IMG/VR virus record: IMGVR_UViG_3300020213_000616
Coordinates: 1-28,087 of that record
From: a virus
DNA: 28,087 nucleotides
Direction: 5' to 3' (one strand)
Positions 8,119 to 16,881 of this stretch are shown here, piece after piece; the first letter of the stretch is position 1, and every line of letters starts with the position of its first letter. Under the pieces are notes generated by a model. The model had not been told where the DNA came from. It was given only the letters and a program-made list of their open reading frames with translations, and did no database searches. The position numbers were made by a program, and so were the translations under genes.

Positions 8119-8436
8119 TTATTCACCCTTAAAGATGTGTTTTTTCGGACTAAAGCTCTTTACTTTTTTATGATTTACATTTAATGTTCCAAAAAGCTTC
8201 CCTTTGTTTACTCCAAGCGAGCCTCCAAGATTCTTTTTACCTACTTGAACATTTGCTCCAATAGATCTAACACCTGGTGCTTTTCCCATTCCAATACTAG
8301 CACTGATAAACTTTGGCAATACCCCAGCAGGGGATCTTTTTATTGATGCAATTTGATTTGATGTAAAGTTAGTAGTTTTCCCTTCTTTAGCATTCGCTTC
8401 ACTTCTAATCGGTCCTTGTCCTTTTGGATAACCCAT
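8119..8436 (-). CDS. Small basic virion-cluster protein, unknown function
   Basis: A 105-residue protein rich in Gly, Lys, Ser and Asn. Its alternating pattern (SIGANVQVGKKNLGGSLGV, then KGKLFGTLNVNHKKV) looks like amphipathic beta strands. There is no signal peptide, membrane segment or known motif. It lies between the putative ejection protein and the scaffold, is preceded by AAAGGAAT, and has its own promoter candidate at 8470-8499. A minor capsid or decoration role is possible from position only. Confidence 0.65.
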   Translation of the reverse strand: MGYPKGQGPIRSEANAKEGKTTNFTSNQIASIKRSPAGVLPKFISASIGMGKAPGVRSIGANVQVGKKNLGGSLGVNKGKLFGTLNVNHKKVKSFSPKKHIFKGE

Positions 8437-8469
8437 ATATTCCTTTCTTTGTTAACTAAATATAAAGAA

Positions 8470-8499
8470 AAGATACCACTGTGAAATTGAGGTTAGCAA
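8470..8499 (-). promoter_or_regulatory. Weaker late-type promoter candidate
   Basis: On the minus strand, TTGCTA (8499-8494) followed by ACCTCAA, an 18-bp spacer and TATCTT (8475-8470), four of six -10 matches. The conserved TTGnTAACCT box is the main support. A leader of about 27 nt would precede the ATG at 8436. Confidence 0.5.
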
Positions 8500-8581
8500 T
8501 GAGGTTATTAAAAATAGGTGTATGTAGCGCGATCATCCCAAATGTAGATGTACTCAACGGCAAATATCATTTAATACCACA

Positions 8582-11500
8582 TTATCTTCCTGAGAAAGTA
8601 AGACCCTTAGTATTAATTCGTTGACTTTGTGTGGTTCTGATTTTGGAAGTACCAATCTTGATCTTCCTGAGGTCTTCCCCCAGATCATTAAAGGCTTTTA
8701 GCTGGGCTGCGTTAGATTTCTTACCTCCACCCCCGCTTCGTCCACCCTTTCGTGATTTAATCGTACCCTTACGAGTACCATCCTCATTCAGATCAATATC
8801 TTTAATATCTTTGCCAAGTGCGTAAGGAATAACTCCATCAGCGACCAAGTTGTCAATGACTCCATCAGACACAAGTATTTGTCCGTTGACTGGTTTTCTG
8901 CCATTTACTAGGTAGCTCATTGTATCGTCAAAGGACGTTGATTTATCAATCTGGTCATAGGCATACATTGTTTTAGAGTCGTTATCTCCTTTGGCAACAG
9001 AATAGATCTGTAGGTCTTGAGGTGTTTTCCCTAGCTCTAAGGCTACCTTCCCCTTTAAATCAGTCTTTTGTTGCTCAGTTAGATACTCATTGCTATCTAT
9101 AGTTGAAAGGCTTGAGTACAGTCCACTCTCTCGCTGCGACTTCTCATACCGATTTGATTGAGGCATTGAGAGAGTGTTGTTTAGGTACGTCGTTTCTAAT
9201 TCTTGCTGAGTAACTTCAATCCCAGCTTCAACCTTTTTCTTCGTAAGACTAGCCACCTGCTTTGCAAGCATTCCATCAGTGTTGATCTTGATGTCTTCTC
9301 CGGCCTCTATTTTATCAAGAACTTTATTAACTTCTTTTTTTTGATTCCTAAGTTCTTGCCTCGCATCGTAGTATTCTTTTTCTTTTGGGTTTTCTTTACT
9401 TATTGAGAAAGGGCTGTACGCATTAATAGTAGGAAATTGTCTCAGGGATTCTTCTCCGAACGGGGTTTGATGAGCCTCTAGTGATTGAGAAGCAAACGGA
9501 ATTTGAGAAACTATACTCTTTCCGATTTGTTCTGGGATTGAGCCACCAGATGATTTTCTACGAACAGGGTCTACCTGTCTAGCAACCCAGCCCATGAATG
9601 AGCGGTAAGGAACGAGCTGTGCTGGAATGTTAGATAATCCTCGAGCTTGTTTATACTCATCTCCTCTGAGTGCATCAATAATGTCTCCAATACCTCTGAC
9701 ATACGACTGGTCTGCGAAGAATCCGAGTGTCCCTGAGAATGCCGAACCCATTGTTGTGAGTGCGTCGTCATCTCCCCCATTATCTTGCGCCCACTTAAGA
9801 GCTGAAGCCATAGCGATAGGGTACGCGAGTGGTCCTAACTTCGAGTAGGAAACCCACGTGCCACCAATTTTCATTGAATATGGTTGTAGTCCTGCTGCGT
9901 AAAACTCTGCTTTCTCTGTTGCATTAGTTGGCGTATCCCACGTCGTTAATCCACTCGATGCCATAGCGTACGCACCGGTGAAAACCGTTGAGCCTATAAT
10001 GGCCTTAGCCATTTGTGTGGCTGGTTCACTAGATCCACGTACGGTCGTAAACCCTAGCGGTGAGTATTCAAACCCCTGCTTTAAGATGTTGGTAGGAGTT
10101 TGTAAGAAAGGGACAAGCCACTTTCCACCTGGGACATTCCGAAGACGGTTGATTGCAACGTTCCACTTGTCCCACATCTTCAAAACACCGTTTTGTCCCA
10201 ACTTACCATCTGGGTCAAATGCTTGTCTAAATGTACGATAGTCTGCTTGCTGTTCTGCTATCTTGCTCGCCTTAGCTCCAGTGATTCCCTCGGTCTTTAG
10301 CGACTCAATCTCTCCACCCTTCACCAGAGTTCTGAAGAATTGGTCTGAAGCCTCAAGAGCCTGGAGTGGAAATGTGTATATTTGTCTGAGTTTAGAGGTG
10401 CTAGTGGGGATGAACTCTATATCTGGTTTGGTGAGGCCCTCAGTGCCGGCAAGTGTCTTTTTAAAGTTACCAAAAGCCTCAGGTAACGCTTTCCAGTATC
10501 CTCTAGCGTAATCAACACCTTGTCGAGCAAAGTATTCCTGTTCTTTTCCGGTAAGTTTTGATTGTGCGAAGTTAACGACACCCCTCACTGTCTTCTCCAC
10601 TGGGACGAGTACTGCTGTTTGGATAAAGTTAGAGAATGCGTTGTTGATGTGAGTGTTAGGACTCGAGAGCATATTGGTATATCGAAACTCATCGAGCTTG
10701 TCTGCGAGGGTTGCCGGCTTAAACTTGCGGTAAAAGTCTGTTACCTCTTTTGAATTATTCCAGTCCACATCTTTACCCGCTTTTAAAATGTCCTCTATAT
10801 CTGCGCCTGTTTTAAGGATATCCCGCAAAAGCATTTCTTTGATAGTGATATCTTCTGCTCCAATGTTGAAAGCCTGCAATCTGCGCCCTGCGTCTGCTGC
10901 GACTGATGAAACTATCTCTAACTGCTCCAGGAACTTAGGAGTTATCCCCACCTGCGCCTGTTCTGATCGTAGTAAGTTACGTGAAGCCTGCAAGCTCTCA
11001 CTAAATTGCTTTGCCTCATCTCTGCCCACTACCTCTACGAGAACCTGAGCTTTCCGGCCTCCATTTATAATTTCTTGCTTCGTGAGTGTTTTTCCCTTGT
11101 TTTCCTCGAGGACTGGTCGCATAACCTCAACTACAGCGTCTAGCTCTTTGCTTTGCGCCTCATCTAGCTGTAACTTCTGTTTATTGATATTAAAAGCGTA
11201 TTTTTTGTCACGTGATATAATAATCTTCGATGAACCATCAGAAACTGCCTTTACCTTTTCAGCTTTTTTCGTTAGTATCTTCACTCCTGTTGGTTCTATC
11301 GGTTTTCCTTGGAATGTTTGTAGCTTGGGGTTTTGGGTTTCTTGTGTTGCAATCTTTATTCTCGAACTTTTTCCTGTCTCTGGCTGCAATGATTTTAATG
11401 GCGTACTTTCTTGGAGCTTTGGTTGAGAAGTACCTTTAGCTTGGTTGTAGATGTCGGTGAGTTGGGATTTGGTTTTGATTTCATCTGCAAATAGTTGTTT

Positions 11501-13006
11501 ATTAACAGCATCCATTGCCCTAAAGTATCTCTCGCCAGCGGGTTTAGTATTTTCCATGCCCGTTCCCTGCGATTTTTCAAAGGCAATTCTAGCATCAATA
11601 AATTCTTTTCTAACATCTGGAGTAAGGTCTTTCAAACTTCCAACAGCTTCTTTTTCTCCTTTAGCACCAGCTCTATAAAATGTAGTTCCTTGTGCATTAG
11701 TCTGTACATCAGCCTCTTGTGCAACATTATATCTGTTCTCTCCTCTTATTTTTGCATCAGCAAACTCCTCAGCACTTCCATACTTCCTGGCTTCTGCCGT
11801 GAGTGGGTCTGAGTCTGGATTCAACTTCCCAGTATCATCAATCTTGCCAACAAAGCCACCTTGACTCAATGTACCTCGAGCGTGTCGGTGTAAATCAGTA
11901 ACAATCTCCTCGTTAGTCATGTGGGAGGCAAGATTGGGAGATGATGAATTGCTTCCCCAGAACTCACGAGCATCTGCTGCGTCTGCTGCGCTAACTTTAC
12001 CCGTCTTTTTAAGATCGTTATATATTCTTTCAATAACACTAGATGGTTGTATGCCTATCTTCCCCTTCAGTTTAGACACAGGCTCGTCAAAGTTGTTCAT
12101 GTAGTCAGTGATGGACTTTTTGAGAGCTTGAGCGGTTCGATTGTCTCCCACCGCTCTTTCTGACAGATCAGCAAACTGCTTCTGGTTCTCTTCTATTTGT
12201 CCTATGTACTGTCGAGTAGCCACACCTTGAGAAAATCCACCCATGGCTGCACCGATTGCACCACTTGTTACTCGCTCTTGAGTGGTGGGTGCGCGGCCCT
12301 CATTCACTCTAGTTAAAACCTCATCTTCACCGATATTAGCGAAAGCATTGACCCCTGCACCAACACCAACGCGAGCAATCATACTCCCTTGTTGCCCCAA
12401 CTTACTCATAATTGGATTAGTGAAGAACTTGTCGCTTCCCTTATTAATACCTTTATACTGGAGTGCTTTACCCCCTCCGGCGCCAGCAGCTACTAAGGCC
12501 TCTTCATTAGATCCACCCATAGCTCTAGTTATTCCATACCCCAGACCACCAGAAACTCCCGTAGCGCCTACAAACCCACCTACCCCCATACCCTTTGCTC
12601 CAACGAGTTGGAGTGCTGTCCCTGCCGTTCCAAATGCCGCATCAGTCCGATCCTTATTCATTTGCTGACCCATGGTGATTTGTCTATCAGCTATGCGCTC
12701 TTGGGTTCCTGCAACAAACTGTGCCCTGTCTCGAGCAGCACTATAATTACCCTGACTCATAAACCTTTGTTCTTGGGAGCGAAGTGTGTCTGCAACACTA
12801 TTATCAATCTGCGCATTTCGACTGTTGAAATACATATCAAAAGGAGCGCGGATAGCCCCACCAACCCCACGACCCATTTGCTGAGGCGCTTGTCTGAAAG
12901 CTTGTCTGTGGTTTTCGGTAAGAGTACGTGCGCCAGAAGAAAGGTTGCTTATAACCTTACCTAGTCGGGAATTTTTCGCTTTTTCAACCAAGTCTTTAAC
13001 TGCCAT
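8582..13006 (-). CDS. Very large internal virion (ejection-type) protein
   Basis: At 1474 residues this is the largest gene. The N-terminal third has Gly/Ala-rich hydrophobic stretches (for example GTAGTALQLVGAKGMGVGGF and SGAIGAAMGGFSQGVAT) that could enter membranes. A mostly helical, charged middle follows. The part around FRYTNMLSSPNTHINNAF and VPFLQTPTNILKQGFEYSPL resembles the large-polyvalent-protein-type domain found in many phage internal virion proteins. Further hydrophobic segments (KAIIGSTVFTGAYAMASSGL) come next. The C-terminus is coiled, then basic and Gly-rich. Its place between portal-associated genes and scaffold fits a protein ejected with DNA in podoviruses. No lysozyme, protease or polymerase motif was recognised. 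The ATG at 13006 lies six bases after a -10 box, with no ribosome site. Confidence 0.75.
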   Translation of the reverse strand: MAVKDLVEKAKNSRLGKVISNLSSGARTLTENHRQAFRQAPQQMGRGVGGAIRAPFDMYFNSRNAQIDNSVADTLRSQEQRFMSQGNYSAARDRAQFVAGTQERIADRQITMGQQMNKDRTDAAFGTAGTALQLVGAKGMGVGGFVGATGVSGGLGYGITRAMGGSNEEALVAAGAGGGKALQYKGINKGSDKFFTNPIMSKLGQQGSMIARVGVGAGVNAFANIGEDEVLTRVNEGRAPTTQERVTSGAIGAAMGGFSQGVATRQYIGQIEENQKQFADLSERAVGDNRTAQALKKSITDYMNNFDEPVSKLKGKIGIQPSSVIERIYNDLKKTGKVSAADAADAREFWGSNSSSPNLASHMTNEEIVTDLHRHARGTLSQGGFVGKIDDTGKLNPDSDPLTAEARKYGSAEEFADAKIRGENRYNVAQEADVQTNAQGTTFYRAGAKGEKEAVGSLKDLTPDVRKEFIDARIAFEKSQGTGMENTKPAGERYFRAMDAVNKQLFADEIKTKSQLTDIYNQAKGTSQPKLQESTPLKSLQPETGKSSRIKIATQETQNPKLQTFQGKPIEPTGVKILTKKAEKVKAVSDGSSKIIISRDKKYAFNINKQKLQLDEAQSKELDAVVEVMRPVLEENKGKTLTKQEIINGGRKAQVLVEVVGRDEAKQFSESLQASRNLLRSEQAQVGITPKFLEQLEIVSSVAADAGRRLQAFNIGAEDITIKEMLLRDILKTGADIEDILKAGKDVDWNNSKEVTDFYRKFKPATLADKLDEFRYTNMLSSPNTHINNAFSNFIQTAVLVPVEKTVRGVVNFAQSKLTGKEQEYFARQGVDYARGYWKALPEAFGNFKKTLAGTEGLTKPDIEFIPTSTSKLRQIYTFPLQALEASDQFFRTLVKGGEIESLKTEGITGAKASKIAEQQADYRTFRQAFDPDGKLGQNGVLKMWDKWNVAINRLRNVPGGKWLVPFLQTPTNILKQGFEYSPLGFTTVRGSSEPATQMAKAIIGSTVFTGAYAMASSGLTTWDTPTNATEKAEFYAAGLQPYSMKIGGTWVSYSKLGPLAYPIAMASALKWAQDNGGDDDALTTMGSAFSGTLGFFADQSYVRGIGDIIDALRGDEYKQARGLSNIPAQLVPYRSFMGWVARQVDPVRRKSSGGSIPEQIGKSIVSQIPFASQSLEAHQTPFGEESLRQFPTINAYSPFSISKENPKEKEYYDARQELRNQKKEVNKVLDKIEAGEDIKINTDGMLAKQVASLTKKKVEAGIEVTQQELETTYLNNTLSMPQSNRYEKSQRESGLYSSLSTIDSNEYLTEQQKTDLKGKVALELGKTPQDLQIYSVAKGDNDSKTMYAYDQIDKSTSFDDTMSYLVNGRKPVNGQILVSDGVIDNLVADGVIPYALGKDIKDIDLNEDGTRKGTIKSRKGGRSGGGGKKSNAAQLKAFNDLGEDLRKIKIGTSKIRTTQSQRINTKGLTFSGR

Positions 13007-13012
13007 GTGTTT

Positions 13013-13042
13013 GTTATAAATGATCTAGGCTAAGGTTATCAA
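13013..13042 (-). promoter_or_regulatory. Late-type promoter for the 1474-residue gene
   Basis: On the minus strand, TTGATA (13042-13037), an 18-bp spacer beginning ACCTTAG, and TATAAC (13018-13013). The predicted start falls on about 13007-13005, coinciding with the ATG at 13006, so a leaderless transcript is expected. Confidence 0.75.
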
Positions 13043-14257
13043 TCAGGGATAGGTTGGTTGGCGAAAGTTTTGGAACCTTTGGTCTGTATCACTAGAACCC
13101 ATAATGCTTCCATACAAATCTTCTGGCCTTCTGATCTGCCCAGTCATCTGTTGCTGACTACCTTGTCCTTGAGAAGTGACTCCTGGAATAGCGCTTTGTT
13201 GAGCTGATGAGAAGCTGTTCACCCCTTGCTGGCCTTGATTCGTTGCACTTAAGTATTGCTGTGCTTGATTGTCTAGGCTTGCAGAGTTTTGCTGTGCCTG
13301 CATTTGTAGCTGTGATTGGAACTGCGCTCTTGAGACATCAATTTGATATGCCGCGTTACGCAATTCTTGCAATGCGCCCATACGCGCCTGTGATTTTGCA
13401 GATTCAGTCTCACCACGTCGACCATTGATCTCAAGCAGCCTGTCTTGGAATGTCCGTTGAATTGTATTTACGGCTTGCTGCCTGTTTACTTCCAACTGCT
13501 GTATTCCCTGTTGGAACTCTCGCTCTACAACCTGGCGCTGTTGGTTGATTTGTTGGAATGCCTGCTGTGCTTGCTGACCAATTTGAAAAGTATTTCTCTG
13601 GAACTCTCTCCCTTGCAACTCACCTGCGGCCTGTCCCGCACTCGATGCGCCCCCAAAGCGTTGCTGATTAGCAGATTGTAACTCCTGTAAGGTTTGGCGT
13701 TGCTGTCCGGTTTGAGCTTGTTGGGACTGGAACGCTTGTTGCTGTTGGCCACTCAGTAACTCATTCGCACCAGTTCTTTGATTATCAAGCAACCCACGAG
13801 ATGCTTGAGCCTGTGCCTCTGCTTCTCCAATGAGTCCAGGCAATTGTCCACGTAAGTTGCTTTCTGCCTGATTGTAAACATCAAAAATAGGATTAAATTG
13901 TGAATCTATCTCTTGTTGGGACGGCCCTTGTGGCGCACTAATGTTGTCATAGGGATTTGATACTGGGCTAGGACTTTGTTGACTACCTCCTTGACCACTA
14001 GTCCCGCCAGTGCCACTGCGGCTAATCCTGGGAGAGGATGTTTGGTTGGGAGCATAGCTCATCTGTTGGGAGGAGTTGGGAGGTGTATATTGTGTCTGAG
14101 ATTGTTGTGCCTGAGGCTGACTCGCACTAAATAAATTGCTCCCACCCTGAGCGTCTCTTGATTGACCTAAAAGACCACTTATAGCTTCAGAAGCACCGAA
14201 CTCATAGTTCGATGGGTTGAACCATGATTTTCCTTGTGTTCTTGGTATAAGTCCCAT
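13043..14257 (-). CDS. Gln-rich virion protein
   Basis: A 404-residue protein of extreme composition: Gln, Ser, Gly and Ala dominate. The first 115 residues are low-complexity and probably disordered (QPQAQQSQTQYTPP and similar). Residues about 120-330 form a long helical, coiled-coil-like part (NQQRQVVEREFQQGIQQLEV, IQRTFQDRLLEINGRRG). The C-terminus is again Gln/Ser-rich. Such proteins are common next to portal and ejection proteins in podovirus-like phages, so an internal or tail-tube-associated role is likely but not shown. The ATG at 14257 is preceded by AAGGAAG. Confidence 0.7.
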   Translation of the reverse strand: MGLIPRTQGKSWFNPSNYEFGASEAISGLLGQSRDAQGGSNLFSASQPQAQQSQTQYTPPNSSQQMSYAPNQTSSPRISRSGTGGTSGQGGSQQSPSPVSNPYDNISAPQGPSQQEIDSQFNPIFDVYNQAESNLRGQLPGLIGEAEAQAQASRGLLDNQRTGANELLSGQQQQAFQSQQAQTGQQRQTLQELQSANQQRFGGASSAGQAAGELQGREFQRNTFQIGQQAQQAFQQINQQRQVVEREFQQGIQQLEVNRQQAVNTIQRTFQDRLLEINGRRGETESAKSQARMGALQELRNAAYQIDVSRAQFQSQLQMQAQQNSASLDNQAQQYLSATNQGQQGVNSFSSAQQSAIPGVTSQGQGSQQQMTGQIRRPEDLYGSIMGSSDTDQRFQNFRQPTYP

Positions 14258-14271
14258 ATTGTGCTTCCTTT

Positions 14272-14280
14272 TGCTATAAT
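14272..14280 (+). promoter_or_regulatory. Extended -10 promoter for the antisense membrane gene
   Basis: TGCTATAAT gives a perfect -10 with the TGn extension. No -35 is visible at the right distance. Transcription would start near 14287, which is the GTG of the following gene. Confidence 0.5.
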
Positions 14281-14286
14281 ATAAGT

Positions 14287-14505
14287 GTGCTAAAAGTTTT
14301 ATACACCCTCATACTTATTGTTTTGGCTTTTCCAGCCACTTGTTTGTTGTTATATTTTTTCCAAGCCTTTTGGTATCAGCCTTTTATTCAAGACAACCCT
14401 GGGAGCAAGTTAGATGCTTGGTTCCTGATCTTCATTTTAGTATTAGTTGCTATTACAAGATTCTTTATAATCAAAATGATTAGTGGTTTGAAAGAGGCAG
14501 TTTAA
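14287..14505 (+). CDS. Small two-helix membrane protein on the opposite strand
   Basis: A 72-residue product starting at GTG, with two hydrophobic segments (about 4-24, LYTLILIVLAFPATCLLLYF, and about 45-62, WFLIFILVLVAITRFFI) separated by a polar loop, and a short charged C-terminus. It is the only rightward gene within the packaging and virion block, and its stop overlaps the stop of the neighbouring leftward gene. There is no ribosome site; the GTG lies at the expected start of a transcript from the perfect extended -10 at 14272-14280. Size and topology fit a holin-like or superinfection-exclusion protein, but nothing proves either. A chance ORF is less likely given the two clean membrane segments. 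Confidence 0.55.
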   Translation: MLKVLYTLILIVLAFPATCLLLYFFQAFWYQPFIQDNPGSKLDAWFLIFILVLVAITRFFIIKMISGLKEAV

Positions 14506-14702
14506 GTTTGGGAAGCTTGCACGAGCTTTAGTATTCCTGGTCCCTGGTAGCCAACTGGACACTTCCGACAACGCGCCTGCGTAGAAGAGACTAGATACAA
14601 CTCATGCTGACACTTGGGGAAACTCAACTCAAGCCGATGCGAGACCTCATCAGCGTATGGCTCATGGGTTGTGTGAAGTGGTGGGAGATTAATGTCAGCC
14701 AT
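14502..14702 (-). CDS. Small zinc-binding protein near portal
   Basis: A 66-residue protein with a CxH...CxxC site (Cys31, His33, Cys45, Cys48) in its second half (KCQHELYLVSSTQARCRKCP), followed by GYQGPG. This arrangement is common in short phage proteins near the portal gene, of unknown role. The start at 14702 has GAGGAAGC upstream and overlaps the end of the preceding gene by 8 nt, indicating co-translation with it. Confidence 0.65.
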   Translation of the reverse strand: MADINLPPLHTTHEPYADEVSHRLELSFPKCQHELYLVSSTQARCRKCPVGYQGPGILKLVQASQT

Positions 14703-15051
14703 TTTTTGCTTCCTCTAACCCTATTCTTTTTTGCAGGTCTCGCATCCTACCCTCAGAGCCTGATAGTAAGGTTGTAAGTTCCTCAAAGGCTTTAGCCCTT
14801 GCCCACATCACGTTGTATGCCCTCTGAAACGCCACATCATTCTCAAACGATTGCGGGTCCAGCCATTTGTTGGCTTGGGTCAAAAGGGGGAGCAGCACCT
14901 GCTGGAGATCCTGACTGATCCAGAGGCGGTTGAGCGCCTGCTGCTTGATTAGATCCTTGCTGAACGCCTCCAGTCGCAATATCTGAGAAGAATCTGCTAG
15001 CGTCTCGCGTACCACTTGATTCAAAGATTTCGGTGAGGATTTCGGTAGCAT
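14695..15051 (-). CDS. Small helical protein overlapping the portal 3' end
   Basis: A 118-residue, almost entirely helical protein (VVRETLADSSQILRLEAF, then LWISQDLQQVLLPLLTQANK, then AFQRAYNVMWARAKAFEELT). The segment WLDPQSFENDVAFQRAYN resembles a family of small portal-adjacent phage proteins of unknown role. The first 70 residues are encoded in a different frame of the last 209 nt of the portal gene. Both products look protein-like there: the portal frame encodes a typical Gly/Pro/Gln-rich tail. AGGAAGGG about ten bases before the ATG at 15051 supports this start. A shorter internal start would remove a helix that looks conserved. Confidence 0.65.
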   Translation of the reverse strand: MLPKSSPKSLNQVVRETLADSSQILRLEAFSKDLIKQQALNRLWISQDLQQVLLPLLTQANKWLDPQSFENDVAFQRAYNVMWARAKAFEELTTLLSGSEGRMRDLQKRIGLEEAKNG

Positions 15052-16873
15052 TTGGTTTTTTCCCTTCCTGTTGCAGCAATGTTATCACATTCTGGTTATT
15101 GAATAATAAGTCGGTTGCTTCTCTTCGAGCTTGTTGCATCTCGCTATCAGCTCCAGCACTCATACTCTTCACATCTGGGATATAATTAAACGTACCGTTC
15201 ATGTCTTCAGGAACCAAGCTCAGCTCAGCTTCTGTCCCGGTTTCATCAATCTTCATCTTAGGTTTTATCTTCAGTTTTTCATAGTCTGTCTCTTCTGGGT
15301 TCTCAACTACTGGGTGTTTAGGTGTGTACCCAGCGTTCATTAACTCCTGCATCTGCAAGTCGTTCACATCACCATTTTGGGCAAGGATTGCATCAGCTAT
15401 TGTCTGGGTTGCCTCGTGGTCTAACCCCATCTCATCAAGCCCAGCCTGCTTGAAGAATGCAAAGTCTTTTTCTCCGATAATCTTAAGTACATACTCGTGC
15501 ATCCCCTGATTCGCAAAGAGAAACTGTTGGTTGTTGGAGAGCCACATATCCATCATGTCTACCAAAGCATCTGACAAGGCGTTTTGGTTGTCTTGATCTC
15601 GTACGTTCTGTTGCTTCTCTTGCTTATTCACTTCTGTAGCGGTCTTGTCTGGATTAAATGGGTCAACACTCCCAACACCCTGACTAGAATCTCCCATTGC
15701 TGTGCTAAAGGCAGATTTAAGCGCTGAATAGGTGGTTTGGAAGTATCGAAGTGGCTCACCTGATCCAACGTGTTCTGTAACAGCGTTCTCTTGATTGATA
15801 ATCCATTGCGCTTCTGGACCCCATTGGATCGTTTCCATGCGGGCCAAGCCCTCCAAGATCTTAAGCGGTGGCTTCATGTGAATATTCATGGTGTCCATGA
15901 AACCGTTGATAGTCGCCTGAATACCTCTCCAGAGTGAGAGAACAGACTCAACCTCAGACTCTCCCATAGGGTCATCTGAGAGAGAGAAATATTTTAATTG
16001 AACGAGAGGGATTTTCTTATGCTTATACGGGTTTTCAATATCCCGAAGTAAAACATTGTGTTTTGGGCTAAAAGTGATCCACTGGTTCTCCCGATACTCC
16101 GTTACAACCTCAATGACGGGGAAGGCCTCATCTTCACCAAGCCGGTCTGTTAAGCCTTTAAGCGACTTGATTCTTGACGTGTAGTTTCCATCACGCCTGT
16201 CTTGTGAGTTTTCTGCCAACGAACTCCTCAACTGCTCAAGGCCAGGATATTTAGGCTTGCCGGGGAGCTGGTTTTCGTTTTCCAACTCCTCAAAGGTGAC
16301 CCAATCGCAGACTTGTACCCACTTGGCATTGCGTATGTTGTCGCCGTGAGTTAAACCTACGTTTCTAACATCTAGGTGCTTGAACTCATTCCCGTTAAAC
16401 GTAACCTTTTTCTCTCCTTTTTCATCCGCATACTCACAGTATTTCCAGGTAACTAGCCCGAAGCATGAGGCAAAGAGCCGGGTGTCTTGATCCATCAATC
16501 CCCACTTATGGTTCATTGATCCACCATCTTTGGCGTTATCCCATTGGAAGTCTAGTAAGGCGTTGTTAATTTTTGCTCCAACAATGTCCGCCCCCTCCCG
16601 AGGAACTAAACGGCCTCGTAGCTTAGAGTTGGTGAGTCGCGCTTTCTTTTCAATGATTGTGGTGCGGAGAACAGGGTCGACAATTTGAGAGAGATACGGC
16701 CAGTTGTCAGGCAACCTGCCGAAATAAGCGTCTAAAACATCATTCCACCCATTCTCACGGGTCATTCTAATATCGCGGTCCTCTGTCCAGTCGACATAGT
16801 GGGCTTGAACCTCTTGGAGAATAGTACCCTTCATCGGCGAGGTTTTGTATTTTGTTTGTTTTTTGTCAGCCAT
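14843..16873 (-). CDS. Portal protein, podovirus type
   Basis: The product from the ATG at 16873 is 676 residues, the size of large podovirus portals. Recognisable parts are KLRGRLVPREGADIVGAKIN (clamp and wing region), a central block with KIPLVQLKYFSLSDDPMGESEVESVLSLW and IQATINGFMDTM (typical of portals, membrane-distal core), TATEVNKQEKQQNVRDQDNQ (stem and crown helix) and a Gly/Pro/Gln-rich tail. It would form the dodecameric DNA channel and bind terminase. Its position downstream of the terminase genes agrees. A TTG 12 codons upstream is rejected: it lies inside the -35 element of the promoter at 16882-16909, and the ATG sits where a leaderless transcript would begin. Confidence 0.85.
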   Translation of the reverse strand: MADKKQTKYKTSPMKGTILQEVQAHYVDWTEDRDIRMTRENGWNDVLDAYFGRLPDNWPYLSQIVDPVLRTTIIEKKARLTNSKLRGRLVPREGADIVGAKINNALLDFQWDNAKDGGSMNHKWGLMDQDTRLFASCFGLVTWKYCEYADEKGEKKVTFNGNEFKHLDVRNVGLTHGDNIRNAKWVQVCDWVTFEELENENQLPGKPKYPGLEQLRSSLAENSQDRRDGNYTSRIKSLKGLTDRLGEDEAFPVIEVVTEYRENQWITFSPKHNVLLRDIENPYKHKKIPLVQLKYFSLSDDPMGESEVESVLSLWRGIQATINGFMDTMNIHMKPPLKILEGLARMETIQWGPEAQWIINQENAVTEHVGSGEPLRYFQTTYSALKSAFSTAMGDSSQGVGSVDPFNPDKTATEVNKQEKQQNVRDQDNQNALSDALVDMMDMWLSNNQQFLFANQGMHEYVLKIIGEKDFAFFKQAGLDEMGLDHEATQTIADAILAQNGDVNDLQMQELMNAGYTPKHPVVENPEETDYEKLKIKPKMKIDETGTEAELSLVPEDMNGTFNYIPDVKSMSAGADSEMQQARREATDLLFNNQNVITLLQQEGKKPNATEILTEIFESSGTRDASRFFSDIATGGVQQGSNQAAGAQPPLDQSGSPAGAAPPFDPSQQMAGPAIV

Positions 16874-16881
16874 GGATACGG

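Noticed and set aside
8499-8624. A 41-residue plus-strand ORF starting MRLLKIGVCS with GAGG six bases before its ATG
   Set aside because: It overlaps the end of the 1474-residue gene on the other strand, its ATG region is the late promoter box of the leftward 105-residue gene, and no rightward promoter is visible.
10788-12668. Several plus-strand ORFs of 60-130 codons opposite the 1474-residue gene
   Set aside because: They are antisense shadows: Ser/Pro/Leu-rich products with no ribosome sites or promoters.
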